NCBI GenBank assembly: GCA_030600725.1
Contig: JAUVLN010000019.1
Span: forward strand, 1-15,037
Direction: 5' to 3'
Source: Thermoplasmatota archaeon
GTDB taxonomy: Archaea > Thermoplasmatota > Penumbrarchaeia > Penumbrarchaeales > Penumbrarchaeaceae
DNA: 15,037 bases
Made by a program: the position numbers and the translations under genes
Shown here: positions 7,549 through 14,077 of the stretch, piece after piece
How positions within the stretch are numbered: position 1 is the first letter of the stretch
How the letters are laid out: the number at the start of each line of letters is the position of its first letter
The notes under the pieces: model-generated
What the model was told of the DNA's origin: nothing
Database searches by the model: none
The model's input: the letters and a program-made list of their open reading frames with translations, nothing else

Positions 7549-9045
7549 TTAGATCAATAGCAAGAATATCTTCGCTGGAATAAATGCGTAATTGTTGCGA
7601 GACTCCAATTTATCTTTTGTAACTACCACACCCCGTCTAAAATTGAATATTTCCCTCAGGTCCGGCCTCCGAATCTGTTTGGTGAACTTAACTTCCAGTG
7701 GTTGAAGATCGTCATCATCCATTATGATGAAATCTACCTCCCTATCGGTTCCCTTCTTCCTCCAGAACAGGACCCGTTCATGATGTGAGAACAGGTCTGA
7801 AGGGGCCCTGTTGTAAGCCATTCGTATAAGGTGATTGGAGATGACCATCTCCACAAGTCTGCCCTTGATCTTGGGATCCGAAAGATGGTCGATCGAGGAC
7901 TGGAACATATCCACTTTTCCGAAGGTCCACCCCCGGAGGGCGTGATATATGAATGGATCCGATAGATATACCTTCTTCTCGCTTCTCGTTTTTATCCTTA
8001 ACCTGTCCAGCTCCAGCTGATAGAAGGTATTTACAACGAACGAGCTCTCCAGCGCATCCAGATATTTCAAGACCGTGTTGTGTGAGCCGATCTCGTTATC
8101 TTTCGATATCGAGTTGAGGGAGATCCTTGTGGTCATCTTCTCCACTAACGAGCGTATGATCTGTTTTGCTATCCGTTCCGACATCCCCCACACTGCCAGA
8201 TCACCCATCAGGGACCTGACATAGATACCGTAGATATCGTTTGGGATTCTACCCCCTTCCCTGAGATGATTGATCGGCCTAGGAATCCCTCCTGTCAATA
8301 GATAATCATCAAGCAATCTTTCCAGCTCTCTGGAATATAATACTGGGCTTCTCTCGAGGATCGGATCTATCTCTCCATTGAATAGGCCCTTGACGATGGA
8401 ATTCCTTTTCTCTCTTTTTATCGTCAGGACCTCCGAGAGGCCCTTTGCCATTCTTCGGTTAAGGGTCTCTACATATTCTGAGAATTTCATCGGAACGAGT
8501 ATCTTGTTCAATACATGCCCTTTCCCCTCGCCCCTTCTACCAGGTAATCTCTCTATCGAATACTTGAGGTCGATGGAATGAGAACCCGTCAGTATGAACG
8601 TCTTCCCTTTTTTCCCCCCCGTATCACAGATATGTTTGATCGCCCCCTCCCAACCCTTGACATTTGTGATCTCGTCAATGAAGATGAACCTCCTTCCTTC
8701 CGCACCGAATCTATCGGCAATCTTCCCATACATCTCCACCAATTCTACTATCTGGCCCCTGGAATCCAGCTGGTCTGATGAGAAGTAAAAGATTGAGAAC
8801 GGATGTATCCCATCGTCCATCAGTTTATTCCTGATAATGGTTTTAATGAGAGTTGTCTTGCCAACCTGTCTCGGACCTCTCATTGTATATACGAGATCCT
8901 GGTCTAAGTTGAAATATTTCAATATCCTCGGCTCCCACTTAACAAATGAGCTGTCAAGCTCCTTTAGATGTATGTCATTCGATATGTTTGATGAAGCCTT
9001 CCACCAAGGGTTCTGTTCGTAGAGAGAATCTTCATTCATTGTCAT
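7549..9045 (-). CDS. AAA ATPase with C-terminal DUF4143-type nuclease-like domain
   Basis: A 498-residue P-loop protein. Walker A is GPRQVGKTT (57-65), Walker B FIFIDEI (120-126), sensor LTGSHS (152-157), then the RLPGRRGE segment (166-173) characteristic of the AAA_14/DUF4143 family. A winged-helix-like middle follows. The C-terminus carries EVDFI (about 436-440) and LEVKF (450-454); D438, E451 and K453 fit a PD-(D/E)XK-like arrangement. Members are common and often multicopy in archaea and bacteria, and their cellular role is mostly undetermined. The first ATG (9045) and third codon ATG (9037-9039) are both possible. A TATA box centred near 9066 puts the transcription start near 9040, favouring a leaderless message from the second. 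The promoter holds a strong dyad operator (9041-9088), so tight regulation is likely. Confidence 0.9.
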   Translation of the reverse strand: MTMNEDSLYEQNPWWKASSNISNDIHLKELDSSFVKWEPRILKYFNLDQDLVYTMRGPRQVGKTTLIKTIIRNKLMDDGIHPFSIFYFSSDQLDSRGQIVELVEMYGKIADRFGAEGRRFIFIDEITNVKGWEGAIKHICDTGGKKGKTFILTGSHSIDLKYSIERLPGRRGEGKGHVLNKILVPMKFSEYVETLNRRMAKGLSEVLTIKREKRNSIVKGLFNGEIDPILERSPVLYSRELERLLDDYLLTGGIPRPINHLREGGRIPNDIYGIYVRSLMGDLAVWGMSERIAKQIIRSLVEKMTTRISLNSISKDNEIGSHNTVLKYLDALESSFVVNTFYQLELDRLRIKTRSEKKVYLSDPFIYHALRGWTFGKVDMFQSSIDHLSDPKIKGRLVEMVISNHLIRMAYNRAPSDLFSHHERVLFWRKKGTDREVDFIIMDDDDLQPLEVKFTKQIRRPDLREIFNFRRGVVVTKDKLESRNNYAFIPAKIFLLLI

Positions 9046-9088
9046 ACAAATGACAAGTTGTTTATATATAACTTGTCACTCGAATGAC
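9041..9088 (-). promoter_or_regulatory. Dyad operator surrounding the TATA box of the AAA ATPase gene
   Basis: Symmetry centred at about 9064.5 has inner arms TGACAAGTT (9051-9059) and AACTTGTCA (9070-9078), and outer arms GTCAT (9041-9045) and ATGAC (9084-9088). Seen another way, two 14-bp hyphenated palindromes, GTCATACAAATGAC (9041-9054) and GTCACTCGAATGAC (9075-9088), match at 11 of 14 positions. They flank the TATATA core at a centre spacing of 34 bp. The first overlaps the start codon. This is the layout expected for a repressor that binds as two dimers; the protein is unknown. Confidence 0.65.
9060..9072 (-). promoter_or_regulatory. TATA box of the AAA ATPase gene (leaderless)
   Basis: On the minus strand the sequence TTATATATAAAC lies centred about 27 bp before the ATG at 9039 and about 21 bp before the ATG at 9045. 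No Shine-Dalgarno sequence precedes either start. This fits a leaderless archaeal transcript. Confidence 0.65.
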
Positions 9089-9162
9089 TGAATATTAACA
9101 TTTTCTAATTAGCCCCAGATCGATCCTTGTGCTCATTTACTTAATTGAAGAACATTCGATGG

Positions 9163-9173
9163 TTTTAAAATAC
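9163..9173 (+). promoter_or_regulatory. TATA box of the ATP-NAD kinase family gene (leaderless)
   Basis: TTTTAAAATA sits centred about 25 bp before the ATG at 9193. There is no ribosome binding site between them, so the transcript probably starts at or next to the ATG. Confidence 0.6.
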
Positions 9174-9192
9174 CGACCCCCATGCAGCTTAC

Positions 9193-10353
9193 ATGATCAG
9201 GATAGGCTTCATCGTCAATCCGGTCGCCGGCATGGGCGGCAAGGTGGGACTGAAAGGAACCGACGGCGTGGTTGACGAGGCAAGAAAAAGGGGCGCGACG
9301 GAGAGGGCGGAGGGCAGGGCCGATATCGCCATAAAGAGGCTTGTCGAAGCGTACACAAGACACAGGATAGACACAGAGGTCCATTGGTTAACACCATCTG
9401 GGTCCATGGGTGAGGATGTCCTGATGCTGGACAGGGTCCCACAATGGACCATCGAGGTCATCGCGGACCATGGAAAGATCACTACCGCCGGGGACACGAG
9501 GAATTTCGTGAAAAAAGCAGTGAAGATGGAAATCGACCTGCTGGTATTCTGCGGAGGCGACGGGACGGCAAGGGACGTGTTCTCGGCAGCAGGACCGGAC
9601 CAGACGATGTTCGGGATCCCCTCGGGGGTGAAGATGCATTCCGGCATCTTCGCATTGGATCCCAGGACAGGGGGCGAGCTTCTCGAGTTCTTCATCAGGG
9701 GTGAGATGACCACGGGGGAGGGGGAGATCATGGACCTGGATGAGGAGAGATACAGAAAGGGAGAATGGAACATCGCCCTGTTCGGCATCGCCAGGACGCT
9801 CTACGAACCCTCCTTCATCCAGATGGGAAAGTTCATGGTCGAGGAGGCAACGGTGGAGGATTACATTAACGAGATCGTCGAGCACATGGAGGAGGAGATG
9901 GAGGAGGAGCCAGAAACCGTATACATACTGGGGCCCGGCGGAACCCTCGAGTCCATAGGCAAGGGGATCGCTATCGACAAGACCCATCTTGGGGTGGATA
10001 TCGTGATGGGGGGTAAGTTGGTGGCCAAGGACTGCGGAGAGAAAAACATTCTATCAGAGCTTGAAAAGCTGGATGCGGGAAAAGGGCATAAAAGAAGCGC
10101 TTACATCGTTGTCTCCCCGATCGGGGGACAGGGTTTCTTCCTGGGAAGGGGGAACCTACAGCTGAGTCCGGCCGTGGTCAGGAGGGTCGGCATAGAGAAT
10201 ATCATGGTGGTATCCGTCCCGCAGAAACTGGAAAGGACCAAGGTCCTCAGGGTCGATACCGGTGACGCAGAGTTGGATGATACCATACGGGCCAAGGGAA
10301 GCGTCAAGGTCCTGATAGGGTATCGGACCTTTCAGATGAAGAAGCTGGGTTGA
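9193..10353 (+). CDS. ATP-NAD kinase family protein (archaeal, AcoX-like)
   Basis: A 386-residue protein beginning IRIGFIVNPVAGMGG, the phosphate-loop strand of the NAD kinase/diacylglycerol kinase superfamily. The hallmark GGDGT lies at 121-125 (LLVFCGGDGTARDV), followed by GIPSGVKMHSGIFA, a conserved substrate-site segment of the archaeal ATP-NAD kinase/AcoX group. The C-terminal part has VYILGPGGTLES, GVDIVMGGKLVAKD, IVVSPIGGQGFFLGRGNLQLSP and a closing VLIGYRTF, also typical of this group. The length fits that larger type and not the 250-300 residue classical NadK. The likely role is phosphorylating NAD or a related nucleotide in the cytoplasm; the exact substrate has not been shown by sequence alone. 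Start ATG 9193 agrees with the leaderless promoter. It converges on the zinc-ribbon membrane protein gene across a repeat-rich spacer. Confidence 0.9.
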   Translation: MIRIGFIVNPVAGMGGKVGLKGTDGVVDEARKRGATERAEGRADIAIKRLVEAYTRHRIDTEVHWLTPSGSMGEDVLMLDRVPQWTIEVIADHGKITTAGDTRNFVKKAVKMEIDLLVFCGGDGTARDVFSAAGPDQTMFGIPSGVKMHSGIFALDPRTGGELLEFFIRGEMTTGEGEIMDLDEERYRKGEWNIALFGIARTLYEPSFIQMGKFMVEEATVEDYINEIVEHMEEEMEEEPETVYILGPGGTLESIGKGIAIDKTHLGVDIVMGGKLVAKDCGEKNILSELEKLDAGKGHKRSAYIVVSPIGGQGFFLGRGNLQLSPAVVRRVGIENIMVVSVPQKLERTKVLRVDTGDAELDDTIRAKGSVKVLIGYRTFQMKKLG

Positions 10354-10364
10354 GATATGATTGC

Positions 10365-10441
10365 CTCTTAAACATTCAAACCCAGGAAAAATCGGGGATT
10401 ATTTCGGCTGTCAAATGAATGTGATTACAATGAATGTTAAG
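10365..10441 (+). repeat. Degenerate first unit of the spacer repeat family
   Basis: Positions 10365-10393 match 10458-10486 at 28 of 29 bases. The hairpin seen in the next unit is damaged here (GGAAAAATC against GATTATTTC). Two copies of AATGAATGT (10414-10422 and 10429-10437) follow. The stretch CTTAAACATTCA can pair back with TGAATGTTAAG near 10431-10441 with one bulge, so a larger fold is possible. Confidence 0.5.
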
Positions 10442-10447
10442 TTAAAG

Positions 10448-10560
10448 TGTAGCTTATCTCTTAAACATTCAAACCTAGGAAAAATCAGAGATTTTTCCGG
10501 TTTTTAATTTAAGCTTGTACTTTGCTTAGCTCTTAGCTGAGATTTCCTGTTAGGCTGGGA
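10448..10560 (+). repeat. 113-bp tandem repeat, unit B
   Basis: This unit opens with TGTAGCTTATCTCTTAA (10448-10464), which recurs with one change at 10561-10577. It contains a hairpin at 10478-10498 and a 39-bp segment (10497-10535) that recurs exactly at 10610-10648. Both shared segments are offset by exactly 113 bp. The tract between them, which holds the hairpin, differs in sequence between units. Confidence 0.75.
10478..10498 (+). other. Stem-loop in repeat unit B, followed by a T-run
   Basis: GGAAAAATC-AGA-GATTTTTCC is a perfect 9-bp stem with a 3-nt loop. It is followed by GG and TTTTTAATTT on the plus strand, 125 bp after the stop of the ATP-NAD kinase family gene. It may act as a transcription terminator for that gene or as part of a structured RNA. 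Confidence 0.6.
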
Positions 10561-10648
10561 TGTAGCTGATCTCTTAATCAGGAAAACCGTTGGAGAATCG
10601 TAGATTCTCCCGGTTTTTAATTTAAGCTTGTACTTTGCTTAGCTCTTA
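10561..10648 (+). repeat. 113-bp tandem repeat, unit C (truncated)
   Basis: The second copy of the 113-bp unit ends at the close of the 39-bp exact repeat (10610-10648). The variable interior holds a different but equivalent hairpin at 10592-10610. A perfect 13-bp inverted repeat (10614-10626 with 10645-10657, core AATTTAAG/CTTAAATT) is created by the end of this unit and the next bases. It is absent from unit B. Confidence 0.75.
10592..10610 (+). other. Stem-loop in repeat unit C, followed by a T-run
   Basis: GGAGAATC-GTA-GATTCTCC is a perfect 8-bp stem with a 3-nt loop, followed by CGG and TTTTT on the plus strand. It occupies the same place in its repeat as the hairpin at 10478-10498. Pairs differ as A-T against G-C while the stem is kept. 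Confidence 0.6.
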
Positions 10649-10652
10649 AATT

Positions 10653-10676
10653 AAAAAAGGGGGCCAAAAGGCCCCC
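10653..10676 (-). terminator. Intrinsic-type terminator for the zinc-ribbon membrane protein gene
   Basis: On the minus strand GGGGGCC-TTTT-GGCCCCC forms a perfect 7-bp GC stem with a 4-nt loop, followed at once by six T residues. It starts 22 bp after the stop codon at 10699. The U-run alone would support archaeal termination; the strong stem is a bonus. Confidence 0.8.
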
Positions 10677-10698
10677 GTATATCTGTTGCCTATTCGTA

Positions 10699-12618
10699 TC
10701 AGACGAAGGCCACACCACAGCTCGGGCACGCCTCATCGGTCTCCGCCACAGCACCGCCGCAGCTGGGGCACTCCAGGGCGACCTCGAACTGAGCTCCGCA
10801 TCCTGGGCACTCCGAGTCGGTGGGTTCCAGCGGTGTTCCGCATTCGGGACAGACGTCCTCCTCACCCTCCTCCGCCTCGAGATCATCGATGAGGGACTCA
10901 AGGTCCTGGACCTCCTGGCTCTCCTCACCCATTGCCGTCTCGGGCGCTACCTGCTCCTCGTAGACTGCCGGGGGCAACTCGGCGGCTGCCTCCTCCGGCT
11001 CATAGGGCTCCTCGTATGAGGGTACGGGCTCATCTATTGCCGGCGGCCCCTCCATCGGGGGAGCTTCACCAAACATCCCGGGCTCCTCGTACTGGTCCTC
11101 AACATAGGTGCCCTCGCCCTCGGGGGCTATCTCCGTCGGCGCCTCCTCCTCATCCTCGCCCTTGCCCTTCATCACGAAGAACACAATGGCTCCGATTATC
11201 GCAAGAACCACGATCACGATCAGGATGATGACGATCGGGCTTATACAGGGTTCATCATCCTTCTTCTCCACAACCACGGTTACATCGTATGTGACCGGAT
11301 CGTTCACTCCGTCGGTTACGGATACGGTGAAGATATAGGTGCCCTCCTTCAGGTCGGTTAGCGTCCAATTCTCCCCTGTCCACGTCTGGTCATCTACATT
11401 GTTGCTCCAGGTGTAAGTGAGTGTATCCCCATCCCCATCTGTCGCTAAAGCAGATAGGGTTACCGGATCACCCTCCTTGATCTCGGTGACATCCGCGGAG
11501 GCGACCAGCCCGGTGGGTGCGCTGTTACCCTCATCCGGGTTGTATGGACCCGGATCCACATCATTTGCATATCCGTCGCCATCGATGTCAGGATCCACGG
11601 CGTTCAGTATGCCATCATCGTCGAGGTCCAGGTCCAAGGGCCCAGTCCAACCCCAAGCATCGGGGTAGGTCTCGATATAATCCTCCTCTATGGTGGTGGT
11701 ATCTACCGCAGATGTGGTGATATCGGTCACCGTGAACTCGAACCATTTGATATTGAACTCCCCGGACACACCGGCCTGGGGTGTAATGATCGGCATAACG
11801 ACCGTACCCTCTGCGGGCTTGTCCACTATCGCCACCTGCTGATCCTCACTTGTATACTTCATACCGTAAGGGGAGGTCTCGTAATCACTTGCTCTGCTGC
11901 CTCCAAACAGGGTCTGGTCACCATAACGAATGGTAAGATCAAAACCAGATGGCTGAAGGATGCAGATGATGAACACGTCGTTGTCCTCCGCGATCAGATA
12001 GGGGTACTCCACGGTGGCCGTGTCGCCGGTGGCCTCCTCGATCATGTCGCTTGCCTCTACCGTTATCGCACTTGTACCGGTCATGAAACCAGGCGTGTCA
12101 GGTACCGTAAAACCAACTGTGAATGTGATCTCCTCGCCAGTTGTGTTATCGATAGCGTCGAGGGCATCATCATCGGCGACATCGTAATACTCGGAGCCGC
12201 CATATGCAGAACCCGCATAGTCCACCTCAGCAGAATAATCAACCACGTCATCTGCAGTTGTGTTATCCAGATTCCAGATGTGTTCACCGGCCTCGAACCA
12301 TTCGTATTCGGAGGATGTTACGGTCGCACCCGGAATGGTGATCACAACCGTATCGACATCATTATCCAAATCCGTATTCATCACGGGGAAGCTCAAACTG
12401 GCCTCCTGCCCCATTCCCAGGATCAGGAGATCATCCGGGATATCGACGGACGAGATATGCCCCGTACCTTTCTCGATATCGAATACTACCTCATTCGATC
12501 CGTATCCCGCACCGACCTCACCGTGAGGCTGGTCGAAATATATTATAGCCGCAAACGCCGCAAAGAAGACCACGGCTGCCACTGCAACTATTATCTTCTC
12601 GTTTATCTTGAATTTCAT
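10699..12618 (-). CDS. Membrane-spanning surface protein with PKD-like exterior and cytoplasmic double zinc ribbon
   Basis: From ATG 12618 the product is 639 residues. AAGGAG at 12628-12633 lies 9 nt upstream; a TTG at 12627 would abut the ribosome site and is rejected. In order: TM helix 1 (9-28); an acidic beta-rich ectodomain; a calcium-binding thrombospondin-type stretch rich in DxDxDG (about 327-355); a PKD/REJ-like domain (about 364-452, with a TYTWSNN strand and YIFTVSVTDG); TM helix 2 (about 457-482); a Pro/Glu-rich acidic linker of about 105 residues; and two zinc ribbons. The ribbon cysteines are C590, C593, C604, C607 and C617, C620, C631, C634, all in CPxC pairs. The topology puts the ribbons inside the cell, which suggests signalling or scaffolding between the envelope and a cytoplasmic partner. 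No exact family is recognised. It stands alone with its own TATA box and terminator. Confidence 0.85.
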   Translation of the reverse strand: MKFKINEKIIVAVAAVVFFAAFAAIIYFDQPHGEVGAGYGSNEVVFDIEKGTGHISSVDIPDDLLILGMGQEASLSFPVMNTDLDNDVDTVVITIPGATVTSSEYEWFEAGEHIWNLDNTTADDVVDYSAEVDYAGSAYGGSEYYDVADDDALDAIDNTTGEEITFTVGFTVPDTPGFMTGTSAITVEASDMIEEATGDTATVEYPYLIAEDNDVFIICILQPSGFDLTIRYGDQTLFGGSRASDYETSPYGMKYTSEDQQVAIVDKPAEGTVVMPIITPQAGVSGEFNIKWFEFTVTDITTSAVDTTTIEEDYIETYPDAWGWTGPLDLDLDDDGILNAVDPDIDGDGYANDVDPGPYNPDEGNSAPTGLVASADVTEIKEGDPVTLSALATDGDGDTLTYTWSNNVDDQTWTGENWTLTDLKEGTYIFTVSVTDGVNDPVTYDVTVVVEKKDDEPCISPIVIILIVIVVLAIIGAIVFFVMKGKGEDEEEAPTEIAPEGEGTYVEDQYEEPGMFGEAPPMEGPPAIDEPVPSYEEPYEPEEAAAELPPAVYEEQVAPETAMGEESQEVQDLESLIDDLEAEEGEEDVCPECGTPLEPTDSECPGCGAQFEVALECPSCGGAVAETDEACPSCGVAFV

Positions 12619-12717
12619 CTCTCTCAACTCCTTTTTTTCCTTTCAATTCATATTTCTTCGTTCCATCCACCGGTTATGGCAGTTTTGTTCTTCCTACATT
12701 TATACCTGTTATGCGCT

Positions 12718-12729
12718 AATATATATAAA
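12718..12729 (-). promoter_or_regulatory. TATA box for the zinc-ribbon membrane protein gene
   Basis: TTTATATATATT on the minus strand would start transcription near 12698, giving a leader of about 80 nt that contains the AAGGAG ribosome site. A leadered transcript contrasts with the leaderless promoters elsewhere in the window. The box is close to symmetric, so weak activity on the plus strand cannot be excluded. The rest of 12730-12810 shows nothing else. Confidence 0.6.
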
Positions 12730-12810
12730 CCTTGTCTATATAATTATCAATGAACGAATGAAGCAACAATCTTTAATTGAACAGTTAGACCACAGTGAAC
12801 TTGTTAGCGA

Positions 12811-13017
12811 TCACAAGGAAAGGATGAGAAATACTCTTCTGACGACGATGAAACCAAAGATCAAAAGGAAGGTGTAGATGAAGAAATCCACCCTGTCCTT
12901 CAACGACCTTGAAGTGAAAACATCGGTCAGGACGCGAAGGACCAGAATGCATAAAAGAACCAGGACGAACAGTACCTCCAGCTCCCTGACGAATATCAGG
13001 CAGATCGATATCCACAA
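12811..13017 (-). CDS. Small hydrophobic membrane protein, start uncertain
   Basis: A 68-residue frame with two clear TM helices: ISICLIFV...VLFVLVLLCILVL near the start, and FFIYTFLLIFGFIVV near the end. A charged loop (TSRSLKDR) lies between them. The only standard start in frame is TTG 13017, with no ribosome site. The frame stays open upstream to 13068, and the added residues (DDLRPESRLLLALTL) fit the same protein. A CTG at 13051-13053 follows AAAGGGGG at a good distance, so an unusual start or coupling to the upstream gene, which it would overlap, is possible. It lies just after the cysteine-containing two-TM gene on the same strand, probably in one operon. Function unknown. Confidence 0.5.
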   Translation of the reverse strand: MWISICLIFVRELEVLFVLVLLCILVLRVLTDVFTSRSLKDRVDFFIYTFLLIFGFIVVRRVFLILSL

Positions 13018-13054
13018 GGTGAGGGCGAGAAGCAGTCGGGACTCGGGTCTCAGA

Positions 13055-13864
13055 TCATCCCCCCTTTCTCATCTTGTATATCACTTTTCCCCCTTCCCTC
13101 CTTACATCCATCACCCGGAGCGGCACCTTTGCGATCCTCGTTGTAGCACATAGAACAGACGAGCAGGCCGGGCACCCCACTTTCCTGTGGAGGTCAGGAT
13201 GATCCTTCCAGATATCCTCACATACACCTCCCAGGACCGAATGGCGAATATGGACCTCGAGGTGATCCTTCCTGTCCCTTACCGTGATCTCCCGAAACAG
13301 GCCGGTCCCCTTGCTGAGCCTCTCAAGCGCCTCCGTGGCCCCGGAGATCGGCTCCGACCCGAATGGGGTTCCGCACCCGTTCTCCACCTCGTCCACCAAT
13401 CCAGCTCCTAGCGGATGAAGGGATACGCCGAGTGAAGGGCCCATGGAGCCGGTGTGAAGTACCATATCATCGGATAGATCAGGCACCTCCATCAACCTCT
13501 TATCCAGGGGCACGAATACACGATCGGATGTCAACCTTCCCCTCGGGGGCAGGTAGATGCCGTTGCCCTCAAGGTTGAGGGATCGGACCAGTCTGCCCAC
13601 GCTCTCACCCTGGGTCTTCAGGAACGCCCGAGTATACTCCTCCGGAAGGGCCGATCCGGAATAGAGGAACAGCGCGAAGATCCCGATCAGGAAGAGCCCA
13701 AACCCGGCATTTACCGCCATCTCATCCCCTTTCTCGCTCAGGGATATGCCGATATCATCCCCTGGCGAGAACTGAAACAGATCTCCCACGACCACGATGA
13801 GAAACAGCCCGAGAAGGGCCATCAGGACGCCCCCGATCTTGATCCAACCACCCGATCTGATCAT
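13055..13864 (-). CDS. Two-TM membrane protein with cysteine-containing cytoplasmic domain, unknown function
   Basis: A 269-residue protein with two N-terminal TM helices (about 8-27 and 51-69) and a soluble C-terminal domain of about 190 residues. That domain contains GIYLPPRGRL (102-111), a stretch with HTGSMGPSLGVSLHPLGAGLV (136-156), and a late cysteine group: C215, C231, C234 and C239 (VGCPACSSVLC). The cysteines may bind metal or form a redox pair. I recall related uncharacterised proteins in archaea near DUF4350/MoxR-type clusters, but cannot name the family with certainty. It is divergent from the DUF4350-type gene, with both promoters in the 13865-13939 spacer. ATG 13864 fits a leaderless start about 28 bp from a TATA-like box. 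The small hydrophobic ORF follows on the same strand. Confidence 0.8.
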   Translation of the reverse strand: MIRSGGWIKIGGVLMALLGLFLIVVVGDLFQFSPGDDIGISLSEKGDEMAVNAGFGLFLIGIFALFLYSGSALPEEYTRAFLKTQGESVGRLVRSLNLEGNGIYLPPRGRLTSDRVFVPLDKRLMEVPDLSDDMVLHTGSMGPSLGVSLHPLGAGLVDEVENGCGTPFGSEPISGATEALERLSKGTGLFREITVRDRKDHLEVHIRHSVLGGVCEDIWKDHPDLHRKVGCPACSSVLCATTRIAKVPLRVMDVRREGGKVIYKMRKGG

Positions 13865-13886
13865 CGTTGTGTCAACAGTACATCAA

Positions 13887-13912
13887 TAGATAAAGATGTC
13901 GAAAGGTTTATC
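13887..13912. promoter_or_regulatory. Divergent promoters between the two-TM protein and the DUF4350-type gene
   Basis: On the minus strand CTTTATCTA (13888-13896) is centred about 28 bp before ATG 13864, which fits a leaderless transcript. On the plus strand GGTTTATCC (13905-13913) would start transcription near 13934, just before the ATG at 13940. The two boxes are less than 10 bp apart, so the two transcripts probably share control. Confidence 0.45.
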
Positions 13913-13939
13913 CGAGTGTGCGTTCAATCCCGTTCGACC

Positions 13940-14077
13940 ATGAGATATACACTGATATCCCCCGCCATGATGTCGATCCCGGTATCCCCGGCGGTCCTCT
14001 CCATAGATATGGATCACGAGAACCACGATGAGTTATCCGATCACACCTGCCGCTTTTACGGAGGTGCTCGTCCGTGA
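13940..14077 (+). CDS. Possible 45-residue ORF overlapping the DUF4350-type gene start
   Basis: ATG 13940 opens 45 codons (MRYTLISPAMMSIPVSPAVL, then a His/Asp/Glu-rich tail). The frame ends at TGA 14075-14077, so stop and the next gene's GTG start share GTGA. The ATG lies about 30 bp after a TATA-like box, as in a leaderless gene. The overlap suggests translational coupling or a leader peptide. No family match and no conservation evidence; it may be a plain 5' untranslated region. Confidence 0.3.
   Translation: MRYTLISPAMMSIPVSPAVLSIDMDHENHDELSDHTCRFYGGARP

Noticed and set aside
7342..7560. Plus-strand 72-codon frame with TTG start
   Set aside because: No ribosome site, poor protein-like pattern, and it ends in the convergent ATPase gene. 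The minus-strand frame in the same spacer is more plausible.
9388..9987. Long minus-strand frames (9189-9788 and 9388-9987) opposite the ATP-NAD kinase family gene
   Set aside because: The plus-strand gene has family motifs along its whole length. The opposite frames are Pro/Ser/His-rich shadows typical of GC-rich DNA.
10365..10648. CRISPR array between the convergent genes
   Set aside because: There are only two full units at 113 bp with a variable interior that folds on itself. Repeat and spacer lengths do not fit a CRISPR array and no cas gene is present.
10699..12627. TTG 12627 as the start of the zinc-ribbon protein
   Set aside because: It directly abuts the AAGGAG ribosome site, whereas ATG 12618 has a 9-nt spacing.
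12758..13153. Plus-strand frames of 39 codons (12758-12877) and 91 codons (12878-13153), abutting each other
   Set aside because: They are rich in Arg, Lys and Ser and run opposite the hydrophobic minus-strand frame and the end of the two-TM gene. This is the usual antisense shadow of membrane-helix codons. The second continues into the reverse of a clear gene.
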